9,174 nucleotides of DNA from Chloroflexota bacterium (lineage in GTDB: Bacteria > Chloroflexota > Dehalococcoidia > Lucifugimonadales > UBA826): NCBI GenBank assembly GCA_002718095.1, contig PBDP01000002.1, forward strand, positions 59,101 through 68,274, read 5' to 3'. Each line of letters begins with the position of its first letter. Position 1 is the stretch's first letter. The notes below the pieces were generated by a model, which had not been told where the DNA came from, searched no databases, and saw only the letters and a program-made list of their open reading frames with translations. The translations under genes were made by a program, and so were the position numbers. This document shows positions 1 to 7,686 of this stretch, piece after piece.

Positions 1-140
1 TTAGCTACACCTAATGCAATTCCTAAGCGATCCGCCATATTTCGTTGAGTAATTTGAGGAGTTTCTTCCAACTCTTCAAGGAGTCTCAATTCCTTAAAAT
101 CAGTACCTTCAGAAGGACTTTTATTCTGAGAATTTTCCAT
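1..140 (-). CDS. EPS-associated MarR-type winged-helix regulator, N-terminal fragment
   Basis: The reading frame opens with ATG at 138-140 and stays open to the left window edge, so only the first 46 codons are present. The visible protein has a polar tail of about 13 residues, then a helix (FKELRLLEELEETPQ) and a helix-turn-helix start (ITQRNMADRLGIALGVA). This closely resembles the start of the small MarR-type regulators found next to exopolysaccharide clusters (LRLLEEL..NP.ITQRELA..LGISLG). Members of that group are about 100-120 residues long and are thought to bind DNA as dimers. Here it is divergent from a polysaccharide ligase/polymerase gene and near sugar-transfer genes, which fits that role. 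The Shine-Dalgarno sequence is weak (GAG about 10 nt upstream). The family call is by motif recall from a fragment; a different winged-helix regulator is possible. Confidence 0.72.
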   Translation of the reverse strand, partial: MENSQNKSPSEGTDFKELRLLEELEETPQITQRNMADRLGIALGVA

Positions 141-165
141 TTTTTTTACTCTATAAATTTCATAT

Positions 166-195
166 AATTTACTTTTAAAAAATAACGTTGCTCAA
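166..195 (-). promoter_or_regulatory. Candidate promoter of the MarR-type regulator
   Basis: Read on the minus strand, TTGAGC (190-195) is followed after 18 bp by TAAATT (166-171), giving 4/6 matches to the -10 consensus. This would start transcription roughly 20 nt before the regulator ATG. The -35 hexamer overlaps one RTTGYTCA octamer (187-194), so binding there would block the promoter, as expected for autorepression. AT-rich spacers yield chance promoter matches, so support is modest. Confidence 0.35.
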
Positions 196-276
196 AGCTA
201 ATGTAATTTATTATTGTGCGTGAGCAATATGTAAGTTCGATTTACGAACACATATATTGTTCACGAATTGAACAAT
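187..276. promoter_or_regulatory. Probable operator with four RTTGYTCA octamers and nested inverted repeats
   Basis: The divergent spacer contains GTTGCTCA at 187-194 (+), ATTGCTCA at 221-228 (-), ATTGTTCA at 256-263 (+) and ATTGTTCA at 269-276 (-). The last two form a perfect 7-bp inverted repeat (ATTGTTC, 7-bp spacer, GAACAAT). At the centre, GTTCG (235-239) and CGAAC (245-249) form another perfect inverted repeat with a 5-bp spacer. The wider arms 219-239 and 245-265 match at 17 of 21 positions. Such dyads are typical of dimeric winged-helix regulators, and the gene immediately to the left encodes one. That this regulator binds here is inference. No convincing -35/-10 pair was found for the rightward gene, although TTGAAC at 268-273 within the last site could serve as a -35. 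Confidence 0.55.
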
Positions 277-377
277 TAAGTCAAGTATTTAATGTATTAT
301 TCCATTTATTAATTTTTGATGTATTCTATTCGTGTAAAATCAAATAACTGTAATATCCAGTAGGGAAAAATACATAA

Positions 378-2408
378 ATGACAATGAAAACTAGAAATTT
401 AGATGACTCTCAAGCTGCTATAGGGGCATTTATTTTTTGTATAAGGTGCGTCCTGTTAATTGTACTTTTTATGCCTTTAATCGTATCTACTTCGGCTTTT
501 TTTCCATTTGTAGTAGGTAAAGCAGTTTTTTATAGAATATTTATTGAAATCGCATTCCTTATGTGGATACCTTTGGTGATACTATCTCCTAAGTTTAAAG
601 ATTTTAAATCTCCCATAGTAATAGTTGTATTTATATACATGCTAATAGCTACCATAGCCTCATTTACAGGAGTTAGCTCAAATGTGAGTATTTGGTCAAC
701 TTATGAAAGAATGCAAGGCTTATTCGATTTATTGCATTGGTTTGCATATTTCATAATGGCCAGATCACTTTTCACAAATTCTTCACAGTGGAAAATTTTT
801 CTATCTGTAAACTTATTAGTCTCAGCTATAGTGTGCTTTATAGGGTTATCACAATATTTAGGATTCCATAGCTTAATAAGTAATTTTGCAGAAGACAATC
901 CTAGTGAAAGAATACAATCAAGTTTAGGAAATGCAGCTTATGTAGGAGCTTATTGTGTTGCAAATATATTCATAGCAACAGCATTAATTAGCAAATCTGT
1001 ATCTGATTTTTTTTCAAACACAAGTATCAACCCTAAAAATCAAGCACCTAAAAGAAATAAATCAAAATTAAACACAACTTTCAAATTCAAAAATACAAAA
1101 ATAGAATTTATATTTATTTCATTCTGGACCGTATGCCTGACAGCTAATATGGTTACATTGTTATTAAGTGGAACAAGAGGTGCTTGGTTGGGTTTTGGAA
1201 TCGCATTTTTGTTTGCAACGGTCTTATATGCCTTAGTAGGAAAAATAAAATATCTAAAAAAAATTTCCATAGCTTTTATAGTATTTTTCGTTTTATTTTT
1301 AATAACATTCATATCATTTAGAGATACTGATTTTGGTAGAGATATCGGAAATAGCAATGTAATTGCAGGAAGATTTATAGATTTTAGCTTTAATGATTCT
1401 TCAGTTATGAGTCGATGGCATACATGGCGAGCAGGAATAAAAGCATCTATGGATAAGCCTATATTAGGATGGGGTACAGATAATTTTGTAATAGCATGGG
1501 GTAGGTATTTCGATGCCTCAGATACGGTTAAAGAGAAATTTGACCAAGCACATAATAAACTTATTGAAGAATTGACGACAAAAGGAATAATAGGATTAAT
1601 AGCATATTCTGCGATATGGATAGTATTAATTTACTCTATTGTAAAAAACTATAACCGCTCAAAATCAATTGGCAACCAAAGTTATTTATTATTAATATCT
1701 GCTGCCTTAGTTGGATATTTTATCCAAAACTTATTTTTATTTGATACTTCAGTTACATATTCTCAATTTATTGTCTTAATTGCTTTAATTTCAAGTATGG
1801 ACCAAAATTTTTGGAGTAATTCAAAGGAAAATTATAGTGAGTATATAGGTTCTACAAATATTAAACTCAGTTTTAAAACTATTCACTTGCAATTATCTCG
1901 TAAATTAACAGTTTATACTGCATCAATTATATTGATTCCTATAATCATATATTCAATATACTCATTCTCTATAAAGACTTATACTGCGGCACAACACACT
2001 GTTTACCTAACTGCTGATAACTACCCATCTTGGGAGCAAAAAGTTTCTGTTTACAACTCAGCTATAAGCGATGCCCCAGGTTTAGCTAATTACCCAAGAA
2101 TATTAATGATTGAAGGAATTGCTAAGGATTGGTATGAATTTACGCCTGAAATAAAATTAGAGGCATATGATATTGTAGAAAAAGCAGCCATTGATGGATT
2201 GAATCAAGAACCAGAAGGTTGGCGATTAACTTATATGCTAGCTAGATTCTACCAAATTGCATCTACCGATAATCCAAGTTTGATGGATAAATCTGATTAC
2301 TATGTAAATAGGATAGAAGAATTAGCTCCCGGCACTATTGAAGCTAAAATAGCACGAGAGGTTAATAACAGAGCTCACGAATTCCATCAATCTCAAACTA
2401 TAGAGTGA
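378..2408 (+). CDS. O-antigen ligase / Wzy-type polysaccharide polymerase family membrane protein
   Basis: This 676-residue integral membrane protein has about twelve hydrophobic segments between residues 20 and 532, followed by a soluble C-terminal region (about 535-676) with TPR-like helical character. Family landmarks (Wzy_C/WaaL-like) are STYERMQGLFD (107-117), SLGNAAYVGAY (182-192), SGTRGAWLG (264-272), the loop PILGWGTDNF (361-370), and AHN at 391-393 followed by E398 and the G403/G406 region. Members join lipid-linked glycans at the outer face of the cytoplasmic membrane, either polymerising repeat units or ligating them to an acceptor; sequence alone does not decide which. ATG 378 is preceded by AGGG 12 nt upstream; a second ATG at 384 is farther from it. 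It converges on the phosphoglycosyl transferase gene with only a 5-bp gap, so there is no room for a separate terminator. Confidence 0.88.
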   Translation: MTMKTRNLDDSQAAIGAFIFCIRCVLLIVLFMPLIVSTSAFFPFVVGKAVFYRIFIEIAFLMWIPLVILSPKFKDFKSPIVIVVFIYMLIATIASFTGVSSNVSIWSTYERMQGLFDLLHWFAYFIMARSLFTNSSQWKIFLSVNLLVSAIVCFIGLSQYLGFHSLISNFAEDNPSERIQSSLGNAAYVGAYCVANIFIATALISKSVSDFFSNTSINPKNQAPKRNKSKLNTTFKFKNTKIEFIFISFWTVCLTANMVTLLLSGTRGAWLGFGIAFLFATVLYALVGKIKYLKKISIAFIVFFVLFLITFISFRDTDFGRDIGNSNVIAGRFIDFSFNDSSVMSRWHTWRAGIKASMDKPILGWGTDNFVIAWGRYFDASDTVKEKFDQAHNKLIEELTTKGIIGLIAYSAIWIVLIYSIVKNYNRSKSIGNQSYLLLISAALVGYFIQNLFLFDTSVTYSQFIVLIALISSMDQNFWSNSKENYSEYIGSTNIKLSFKTIHLQLSRKLTVYTASIILIPIIIYSIYSFSIKTYTAAQHTVYLTADNYPSWEQKVSVYNSAISDAPGLANYPRILMIEGIAKDWYEFTPEIKLEAYDIVEKAAIDGLNQEPEGWRLTYMLARFYQIASTDNPSLMDKSDYYVNRIEELAPGTIEAKIAREVNNRAHEFHQSQTIE

Positions 2409-2413
2409 TAATG

Positions 2414-3016
2414 TTATCTATCCATTTTTTGCCATTTTGCTTTTAATGTGTATAAAACAGATATTATCAAAAGCTTAATATCTAAGAATATACTCATATT
2501 ATCTATATATTCTCTATCATATTTAAATTTATCTTTTGGTGCAGTCGAGTATCTTCCATACACTTGAGCAGGACCCGTTAAACCAGGTTTAACTTTCAAT
2601 CTCTCTATATATAAAGGGAAATCTAATAGTATCTCTTTCATTATCTCAGGCCTTTCAGGTCGTGGTCCAACTAAACTCAAATCACCTTTCCATAAATTTA
2701 TAACTTGCGGTAGCTCATCTAAAGCTCTATCTCTCAAAAATTTACCTACTTTTGTAACCCTGTCGTCATTTTCTTTTGCCCATACTGCCCCAGTTTCATT
2801 CTCTGCATTAGGTACCATAGAACGAAATTTATATAATGAAAATTCTTTTCCATTTTTTCCTAATCTAGTTTGTATGTAAAAAATTGGACCTCTATCTTCG
2901 ATCCAAATAGCAATAGGGATAATAATCCATAAAATTAACCACACAGGTAGTAAAACCAAATGAATAATTATCAATATGGAAAAATCAAATATACTTTTGT
3001 AAAAATATCTGGACAT
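2414..3016 (-). CDS. Phosphoglycosyl transferase (bacterial sugar transferase family)
   Basis: This 200-residue protein matches the catalytic core of monotopic phosphoglycosyl transferases (PglC/WcaJ C-terminal domain), which move a sugar phosphate from a UDP-sugar to undecaprenyl phosphate and so start glycan assembly on the inner membrane face. A hydrophobic N-terminal segment (about 11-37) containing proline is the expected re-entrant membrane helix. It is followed by GPIFYIQTRLGKNG (43-56), KFRSM (63-67), the catalytic pair D100-E101 within ALDELPQ, LSLVGPRPERPE (113-124) and PGLTGPAQV (144-152). The length is that of the small, PglC-like form, without the extra N-terminal membrane domain of WbaP/WcaJ. 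It starts 8 bp after the epimerase stop codon and lacks a clear Shine-Dalgarno sequence, so its translation may depend on coupling within the operon. Sugar specificity is not visible. Confidence 0.92.
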   Translation of the reverse strand: MSRYFYKSIFDFSILIIIHLVLLPVWLILWIIIPIAIWIEDRGPIFYIQTRLGKNGKEFSLYKFRSMVPNAENETGAVWAKENDDRVTKVGKFLRDRALDELPQVINLWKGDLSLVGPRPERPEIMKEILLDFPLYIERLKVKPGLTGPAQVYGRYSTAPKDKFKYDREYIDNMSIFLDIKLLIISVLYTLKAKWQKMDR

Positions 3017-3024
3017 ATTATTAT

Positions 3025-3993
3025 TTAATAAATATCTATTTTTTTAGCCCAATCATAATTATCTTTATACCAATCAACAGTTCTAGAAATACCAACCTCA
3101 ATTGAAACATTTGGTTCCCACGACAGTATATCTTTGGCAGTATTAATGTTTGCCCATGTACTAGGAACATCTGCCGGATCTCTACCCACTACTTTAATAG
3201 AGGCAGACTTACTAGTATATTTTTCAATTAATTCAATAATTTTCTTAATACGTACAGGATTATCTCCCCCTAAATTTATTATGTTATAGCCTTCTAGATC
3301 TCCAGCTTTGCACACACCTTCTGCTATATCATCTACGTAGGTAAAGTCTCTCTCTCCTCCATCTCCATACAATAAAATTTCAGAACCATCAGATATTCCT
3401 TTAATAAATCTAAAAATAGACATGTCTGGCCGGCCTGCTGGCCCGTATACAGTGAAAAATCGTAAAATTTGTGTATTTATACCATATAAATGATGGTATG
3501 CATGAGCTAAAGTTTCCGCTGATTTTTTAGATGCTGCATACGGTGATAAAACTTTACTTGATTCTGAATCTTCATCGTATGGCTGAATAAGGCTTGAACC
3601 ATACACGCTAGAAGTAGACGCAATGACTATATTCTGAATATTATGATCTTTAACTGCTTCTAAAACATTTAATGTCCCTAGTACATTACTTTCAATATAC
3701 ACATGTGGGGTTTCTACTGATTGTCTAACGCCAGCTCGGCCAGCCAAGTGAAGAATTGAATCAGCATTCTTAAAAGAATCTGTCCAACTGCGGCTAGAGG
3801 TAGAAATATCATTCTCTATGAAACTAAAATTAGCATAATCTTGTAATTTTTCTAGTCGCCAATTTTTTATCGTAATATCGTAAGCATCATTTAAATTATC
3901 AATACCTACAACTTCGTGTCCAGATTCAAGCAATTTAGTAGAGACTACACTAGCTATAAACCCTGCAGCTCCAGTCACTGTATATTTATTCAT
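3025..3993 (-). CDS. NAD-dependent UDP-sugar epimerase (UDP-glucuronate 4-epimerase-like)
   Basis: This 322-residue extended short-chain dehydrogenase has the NAD-binding motif TGAAGFIA (7-14; GxxGxxA rather than the commoner GxxGxxG), the acidic D32 ending beta-2, the STSSVYG segment (126-132), and the catalytic Y152xxxK156 in SPYAASKK. RFFTVYGPAGRPDMS (178-192) and GGERDFTYVDD (212-222) are typical of UDP-sugar 4-epimerases. The N-terminal IDNLNDAYD and RPDMSIFRF are closest to UDP-glucuronate/UDP-galacturonate 4-epimerases, though GalE-like or dehydratase activity cannot be excluded. It would act in the cytosol to supply the UDP-sugar used by its neighbours. A good Shine-Dalgarno GGAG (plus positions 4002-4005) lies 8 nt before the ATG, within the end of the upstream transferase gene, which overlaps this gene by 8 bp. 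This indicates co-transcription and probable translational coupling. Confidence 0.9.
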   Translation of the reverse strand: MNKYTVTGAAGFIASVVSTKLLESGHEVVGIDNLNDAYDITIKNWRLEKLQDYANFSFIENDISTSSRSWTDSFKNADSILHLAGRAGVRQSVETPHVYIESNVLGTLNVLEAVKDHNIQNIVIASTSSVYGSSLIQPYDEDSESSKVLSPYAASKKSAETLAHAYHHLYGINTQILRFFTVYGPAGRPDMSIFRFIKGISDGSEILLYGDGGERDFTYVDDIAEGVCKAGDLEGYNIINLGGDNPVRIKKIIELIEKYTSKSASIKVVGRDPADVPSTWANINTAKDILSWEPNVSIEVGISRTVDWYKDNYDWAKKIDIY

Positions 3994-5248
3994 CGTTAGA
4001 ACTCCGCACTACCATATAAGAACCCCATCCAAATATATCCATTTTTAATGAGCCTAAAAAGGCAATCAATATTATCAATGAATCCACTGGAAATCTAAAT
4101 CTAGGAGATCCCCAAAATGGTATTACCATAAAACATGCATACAATATTACTAAAAGAACAGGTAATGTAACACGTATTGGCAGATTAAAAATTCCAAAAA
4201 TAAAGAAAAGAAACAGAGGTATCCAAATTAATCCCATTACAGAATCATTAATAGTCCATAATGAATCATAGGGATCCGGCCTAAAGTGCCAAAAGTTTTT
4301 AAACCTATTTATAACTGGTTCAGGCAGAGATGTAATATTATTTTTTATCGAATCTAAAGCTATTTCTCGTTTTAATAAGTCATATTCGTATGCGTTTACC
4401 TGATCTGAATTAACTAGTTCTGGTATTTTTAGAATATCTTTAGTATATTTCCCAGATTTAACATCAGAATTGTCCAACATTCCATTTGAAACTAATAGCA
4501 AGTGGCCACCTTGGGTGCTATGGGGAATAAACCTATCATACAAAATCAAATTATGCACAACCCATGGAGTCAAAACAATCGAAAAACTCAATAACCCAAA
4601 AAACAACAGTTTAGAGTTATTTTTAATATAACTAATTTGTCGTTTAAATAAGAAAAAATATGCTAACCAAAACATTAAAAAAGCTATAGGTAAAAACAAA
4701 TACAAACTACGAGTTAGCGCTAAAAATCCAAAAAATAAAGCACATGCAAACACATTTACATAAGACTTATTTTCAATAATTTTATACATATATATCACAA
4801 TAAGGATTATCAAGAATGCTGAAACAGTCTCTGTCAAAATCCACGTCGAATACCAAATGCTGGGAGGATAAAATACCCATAACAAAGAACAAAAAAATGA
4901 AATATTATATTTATTAATAAATAAATTTGCTAAAAGGAACACAAAAGAAGCACTCAAAGAAGATATCAGTACCATGAAGAACCTTGCATATGCAGGTTCT
5001 TCACCAAAAATCAGATATACGGGAGCTATAATTACGCCTAGAAAAGGAGGCCTTTCTGAACTTCCTAGAAAATCTCCTGATGATATTTCAACGGCTCTCG
5101 TGTGGTAAGCACCTTCATCACCATCTAATTCTCTAGTAAACCCATCAAATATTACTAAAAAAAGAATCCTGACAGTTAAAGCAAGAGCAAATACTAAAAA
5201 AAAGTAATACTCTGGTTTTTTATATACTGATTCAAATTTGTTTAACAT
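3986..5248 (-). CDS. GT39/ArnT-like membrane glycosyltransferase (PMT_2-type)
   Basis: This 420-residue polytopic membrane protein has about ten hydrophobic segments (first at 16-36). It carries the hallmarks of the ArnT/PMT superfamily of C-type glycosyltransferases: the acidic first periplasmic loop ELDGDEGAYHTRAVEI (40-55), RPPFLGVIIAPVYLIFG (66-82) followed by AR (88-89), and the C-terminal WGSPRFRFPVDSLIILIA (379-396). These enzymes use a polyprenyl-phosphate-linked sugar and add it to lipid, glycan or protein outside the membrane. The donor and acceptor cannot be read from sequence; the setting suggests decoration or building of the local surface glycan. The stop codon overlaps the epimerase start (ATGAATAA). 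No strong Shine-Dalgarno precedes the ATG, and an in-frame stop lies just upstream (about 5267-5269), so the start is well bounded. Confidence 0.86.
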   Translation of the reverse strand: MLNKFESVYKKPEYYFFLVFALALTVRILFLVIFDGFTRELDGDEGAYHTRAVEISSGDFLGSSERPPFLGVIIAPVYLIFGEEPAYARFFMVLISSLSASFVFLLANLFINKYNISFFCSLLWVFYPPSIWYSTWILTETVSAFLIILIVIYMYKIIENKSYVNVFACALFFGFLALTRSLYLFLPIAFLMFWLAYFFLFKRQISYIKNNSKLLFFGLLSFSIVLTPWVVHNLILYDRFIPHSTQGGHLLLVSNGMLDNSDVKSGKYTKDILKIPELVNSDQVNAYEYDLLKREIALDSIKNNITSLPEPVINRFKNFWHFRPDPYDSLWTINDSVMGLIWIPLFLFFIFGIFNLPIRVTLPVLLVILYACFMVIPFWGSPRFRFPVDSLIILIAFLGSLKMDIFGWGSYMVVRSSNDE

Positions 5249-5301
5249 ACTTGAATGATAATGTATTTACATAAAAATCACACTGACTTTAAATTTTTTA
5301 A

Positions 5302-5331
5302 AAAGTAAATGTGCTTTGGTTTCCTACTCAA
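5302..5331 (-). promoter_or_regulatory. Candidate promoter of the GT39-epimerase-phosphoglycosyl transferase operon
   Basis: In the 126-bp spacer 5249-5374, the minus strand shows TTGAGT (5326-5331) followed after 18 bp by TACTTT (5302-5307). It would give a leader of roughly 50 nt. The spacer holds no hairpin with a U-tract, so read-through from the DUF255 gene is also possible. Weak evidence in AT-rich DNA. Confidence 0.28.
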
Positions 5332-5374
5332 TGGATCATATAAATCGCTGTACGGGCTTCTCAGGGCAAATTAG

Positions 5375-7438
5375 TCACGATTTCAGGTTGGATTCAATTT
5401 GAAGTTCAAATTCTTTATATGATTCTGCCGGGAGATCACAGCTAAAGTTTGAACACACATAACATATGGTATTTTGACTTTTGGGCTCACGCCCCTTTAA
5501 CAATACAATCGTATCTAATTCACTTGATAATTCTTGATTTTGTTCCTGAACCCACCCTATCAAGGTCCTATCTGGAATATACTTACCCCCAATTAAATGA
5601 AGAAATGGTAGAGCTAAAGAGAGGGTAGGGGAGGTAATCAAAACTTCTAAACTTTTCAACAAATTTGAATACTCAACCGAAAGCTGATTAGAAAATGACA
5701 AAGGAGCCCCTCTCACATAATCTGTCATCTTTTCATTAATTAATATATGTATATTATTATATTTAGATATATTGAATATAAATCCTAATTTTCTCAAACA
5801 CCTGTTTGCTTCAGATGTCCCGCTAGGTGTCGCGTTGTCAAATGGGTTTATCGGCCTATAAATTAGGTCAGATTCGTGCCTAGAAGTGTCGTAAAACCTT
5901 TTTTCTGGCTCGTGCCAGAATAAATCTATCATTTCATCTGCTATATATTTTGCTTTTTCAAGCCAAAATAAGTCTAAAGTTACCTCATGAAGAGATATAC
6001 AAGCGTTCACGAAGTACGAATAATCTTCAAGATACCCAGGGCCAGAAATTATATTATTGTTAATTGATCTGACTAGGACATTATTTGTTTCATATAAATT
6101 TAGCCACGTTTTTGCGTTTTGTATAGCTATATTTTTATATTTTTCATCAGCTGTTATGAGATATGCTTCGCACAAAGATTGAACCATTAATGCGTTCCAA
6201 GACAATATTGATTTTGTATCTTTAAATGGCCTAATCCTTGGTGCCCTATTATCAAATATTTTATTTCTTAATATTTTAAGTTCGTCATTATCCTGATTTT
6301 GTGATGTCCAAAATCGATTCATAGTATCTATTGAGTTCATGTGGAGTATAGAGCGACTTTCAAAGTTAGGAGTTTCATTTATTGTAAATATTTCACTTAT
6401 TAACTGAATCTCATCATTATTTAAAAATGTCTTTAATTCTTCGATTGTCCAGGTATAGAACAATCCTTCTTCTCCATTTGAATCAGCATCTTCTGCCGAA
6501 TAAAATAGTCCCTTATCATCAGTCATATCTCTACAAACGTAGTCGATAACTTCTAATGCTACTGTTTTATATACTTCATTATTGGTCACTTGATATAAAT
6601 TCAGCATCAATTTTGACATTAAAGCATTATCGTAAAGCATTTTTTCAAAATGAGGTATAAGCCATTCTCTATCTACAGTGTATCTGTGGAATCCGCCCCC
6701 TATATGGTCAAATATTCCACCTATCAACATTTTATCCACAGAATCCTTAATTATATCTAGTACAGATGAATCAGAAGTAACCGAATAATATTTTAATAAG
6801 AAATCTAGTGTCATCGAATTTGGAAATTTCATGGCTTCTCCAAACCCACCAAAATCTTTATCGTACCTTTCTTTTAAATCATGAATAATCTCTTGGGTAT
6901 CATTTTCATTAAAATTATCAGACTGGCCTTCAAATGCTATAAACCGTTTCATATTTCCCAAAAGTGAATCAGCTGATTTTAATAAATCTGATTTGCGATT
7001 TAAATATGCATCTGATATCGCTTGTAAAATTTGCGGAAACCCTGGATGCCCATATCTTGGTTGGGGAGGGAAGTATGTACCTCCAAAAAATGGTTTTGCA
7101 TCAGGTGTCAAAAAAACTGTCAGAGGCCAGCCACCCTGACCTGTCATTGTCTGTACAGCAGACATATAGATATCGTCAATATCAGGACGCTGTTCTCTGT
7201 CTACTTTTATATTTATAAATTTAGTATTCATTATCTTGGCTATATCTTCATCTTCAAAGGATTCATGCTGCATAACATGACACCAGTGACATGCGGAATA
7301 GCCTATACTCAGTAAAACCGGAAGATCTTTTTCTTTTGCAAGGCTGAACGCTTCCGCAGACCATGGAAACCAATCAACTGGATTATCTGAATGTTGCAAC
7401 AAATAGGGACTTGATTCTAAATGGAGTCTATTAGGCAT
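5375..7438 (-). CDS. DUF255 thioredoxin-domain protein (YyaL/SPATA20 family)
   Basis: This 687-residue protein is full length for the family. An N-terminal thioredoxin-fold domain (about 1-165) begins with the conserved [21 protein letters not shown] and carries [13 protein letters not shown] (45-57) with a C50-x-x-C53 pair, then [10 protein letters not shown] (79-88) and [14 protein letters not shown] (100-113). The rest is an alpha-barrel of the six-hairpin-glycosidase/N-acylglucosamine 2-epimerase type: [13 protein letters not shown] (196-208), [13 protein letters not shown] (244-256), [13 protein letters not shown] (262-274), [14 protein letters not shown] (317-330), SWNALM (413-418), and [19 protein letters not shown] (534-552). 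The biochemical role of the family is not settled; redox and sugar-linked roles have been suggested. No signal peptide is seen, so it is probably cytosolic. It lies 36 nt downstream of tRNA-Arg on the same strand and has only a distant Shine-Dalgarno (AAGG). TATAAT on the minus strand (7467-7472) may be its own -10. Confidence 0.93.
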   Translation of the reverse strand: MPNRLHLESSPYLLQHSDNPVDWFPWSAEAFSLAKEKDLPVLLSIGYSACHWCHVMQHESFEDEDIAKIMNTKFINIKVDREQRPDIDDIYMSAVQTMTGQGGWPLTVFLTPDAKPFFGGTYFPPQPRYGHPGFPQILQAISDAYLNRKSDLLKSADSLLGNMKRFIAFEGQSDNFNENDTQEIIHDLKERYDKDFGGFGEAMKFPNSMTLDFLLKYYSVTSDSSVLDIIKDSVDKMLIGGIFDHIGGGFHRYTVDREWLIPHFEKMLYDNALMSKLMLNLYQVTNNEVYKTVALEVIDYVCRDMTDDKGLFYSAEDADSNGEEGLFYTWTIEELKTFLNNDEIQLISEIFTINETPNFESRSILHMNSIDTMNRFWTSQNQDNDELKILRNKIFDNRAPRIRPFKDTKSILSWNALMVQSLCEAYLITADEKYKNIAIQNAKTWLNLYETNNVLVRSINNNIISGPGYLEDYSYFVNACISLHEVTLDLFWLEKAKYIADEMIDLFWHEPEKRFYDTSRHESDLIYRPINPFDNATPSGTSEANRCLRKLGFIFNISKYNNIHILINEKMTDYVRGAPLSFSNQLSVEYSNLLKSLEVLITSPTLSLALPFLHLIGGKYIPDRTLIGWVQEQNQELSSELDTIVLLKGREPKSQNTICYVCSNFSCDLPAESYKEFELQIESNLKS

Positions 7439-7474
7439 ATATTATAAAAAACACCTTTGAAAAGATATTATAAA

Positions 7475-7551
7475 TGGTACGCCTGGAGGGATTCGAACCC
7501 ACGACCTATTGCTTAGAAGGCAACCGCTCTATCCAACTGAGCTACAGGCGC
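7475..7551 (-). tRNA. tRNA-Arg (anticodon UCU), CCA encoded
   Basis: The minus strand folds as a full cloverleaf: acceptor GCGCCTG with CAGGCGT, D arm GCTC/GAGC around AGTTGGATA, anticodon stem GTTGC/GCAAT with loop CTTCTAA (anticodon TCT, reading AGA/AGG), a 5-nt variable loop, and a T arm with TTCGAAT loop. A73 is followed directly by encoded CCA (7475-7477). Two oddities appear: G1.U72 is a wobble pair, and the T stem GTGGG/CCCTC contains a U50-U64 mismatch. AGA is a frequent arginine codon in such AT-rich genomes. Confidence 0.96.
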
Positions 7552-7561
7552 ACATACATAA

Positions 7562-7590
7562 ATTCTCTCTAATTAATTCCTTTTGGTCAA
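7562..7590 (-). promoter_or_regulatory. Candidate promoter of tRNA-Arg
   Basis: On the minus strand, TTGACC (7585-7590) is followed after exactly 17 bp by GAGAAT (7562-7567), 10 nt before the tRNA 5' end. The -35 hexamer lies at the outer edge of the left arm of the 28-bp inverted repeat, so anything binding that repeat could affect tRNA transcription. Position and spacing are good; the -10 match is 4/6. Confidence 0.45.
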
Positions 7591-7644
7591 TCCCATACCC
7601 AATAGTGATTAATGCGATTAATCACTATTGGGTATGGGATTGAC
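7586..7644. repeat. Perfect 28-bp inverted repeat with 3-bp spacer
   Basis: Arms 7586-7613 and 7617-7644 are exact reverse complements around the spacer GCG; each arm begins GTCAATCCCATACCC on its outer side. With an internal loop, pairing could extend through CTTTT (7580-7584) and AAAAG (7649-7653). It lies between the divergent tRNA-Arg and HTH genes, so it is not placed as a terminator of either, and no U-tract follows directly. It could be an operator, a cruciform-forming site, a remnant of a small mobile element, or a rearrangement junction. The two arms place TTGAC-type hexamers facing outwards on both sides. Confidence 0.93.
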
Positions 7645-7655
7645 TTTGAAAAGAC

Positions 7656-7677
7656 CAGAAATGTCTCAGAAATGTCT
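7656..7677. repeat. Perfect 11-bp tandem duplication
   Basis: CAGAAATGTCT occurs twice head-to-tail with no mismatch (7656-7666 and 7667-7677), 11 bp after the large inverted repeat and just upstream of the consensus -35 at 7687. One helical turn per unit means both copies face the same side of the DNA, as for paired activator or repressor sites. It could equally be a simple duplication. Confidence 0.85.
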
Positions 7678-7686
7678 GAAAACCCA

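Noticed and set aside
701-898. 65-codon minus-strand frame inside the ligase gene
   Set aside because: It is antisense to a well-supported membrane protein, with no recognisable motif or start signals; a shadow frame.
1040-1357. 105-codon minus-strand frame inside the ligase gene
   Set aside because: It overlaps the conserved SGTRGAWLG region on the opposite strand and has no independent support.
2407-2418. GATAA-TG-TTATC palindrome at the convergent junction
   Set aside because: Only 5-bp AT-rich arms and no U-tract; too weak to be called a terminator or operator.
5353-5368. GGGC...GGGC pair after the DUF255 stop as a possible terminator stem
   Set aside because: The two GGGC copies are direct, not inverted, and cannot pair into a hairpin.
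6964-7315. Two plus-strand frames (84 and 94 codons) opposite the DUF255 N-terminus
   Set aside because: They overlap each other and lie antisense to the highly conserved thioredoxin domain; neither resembles a protein family.
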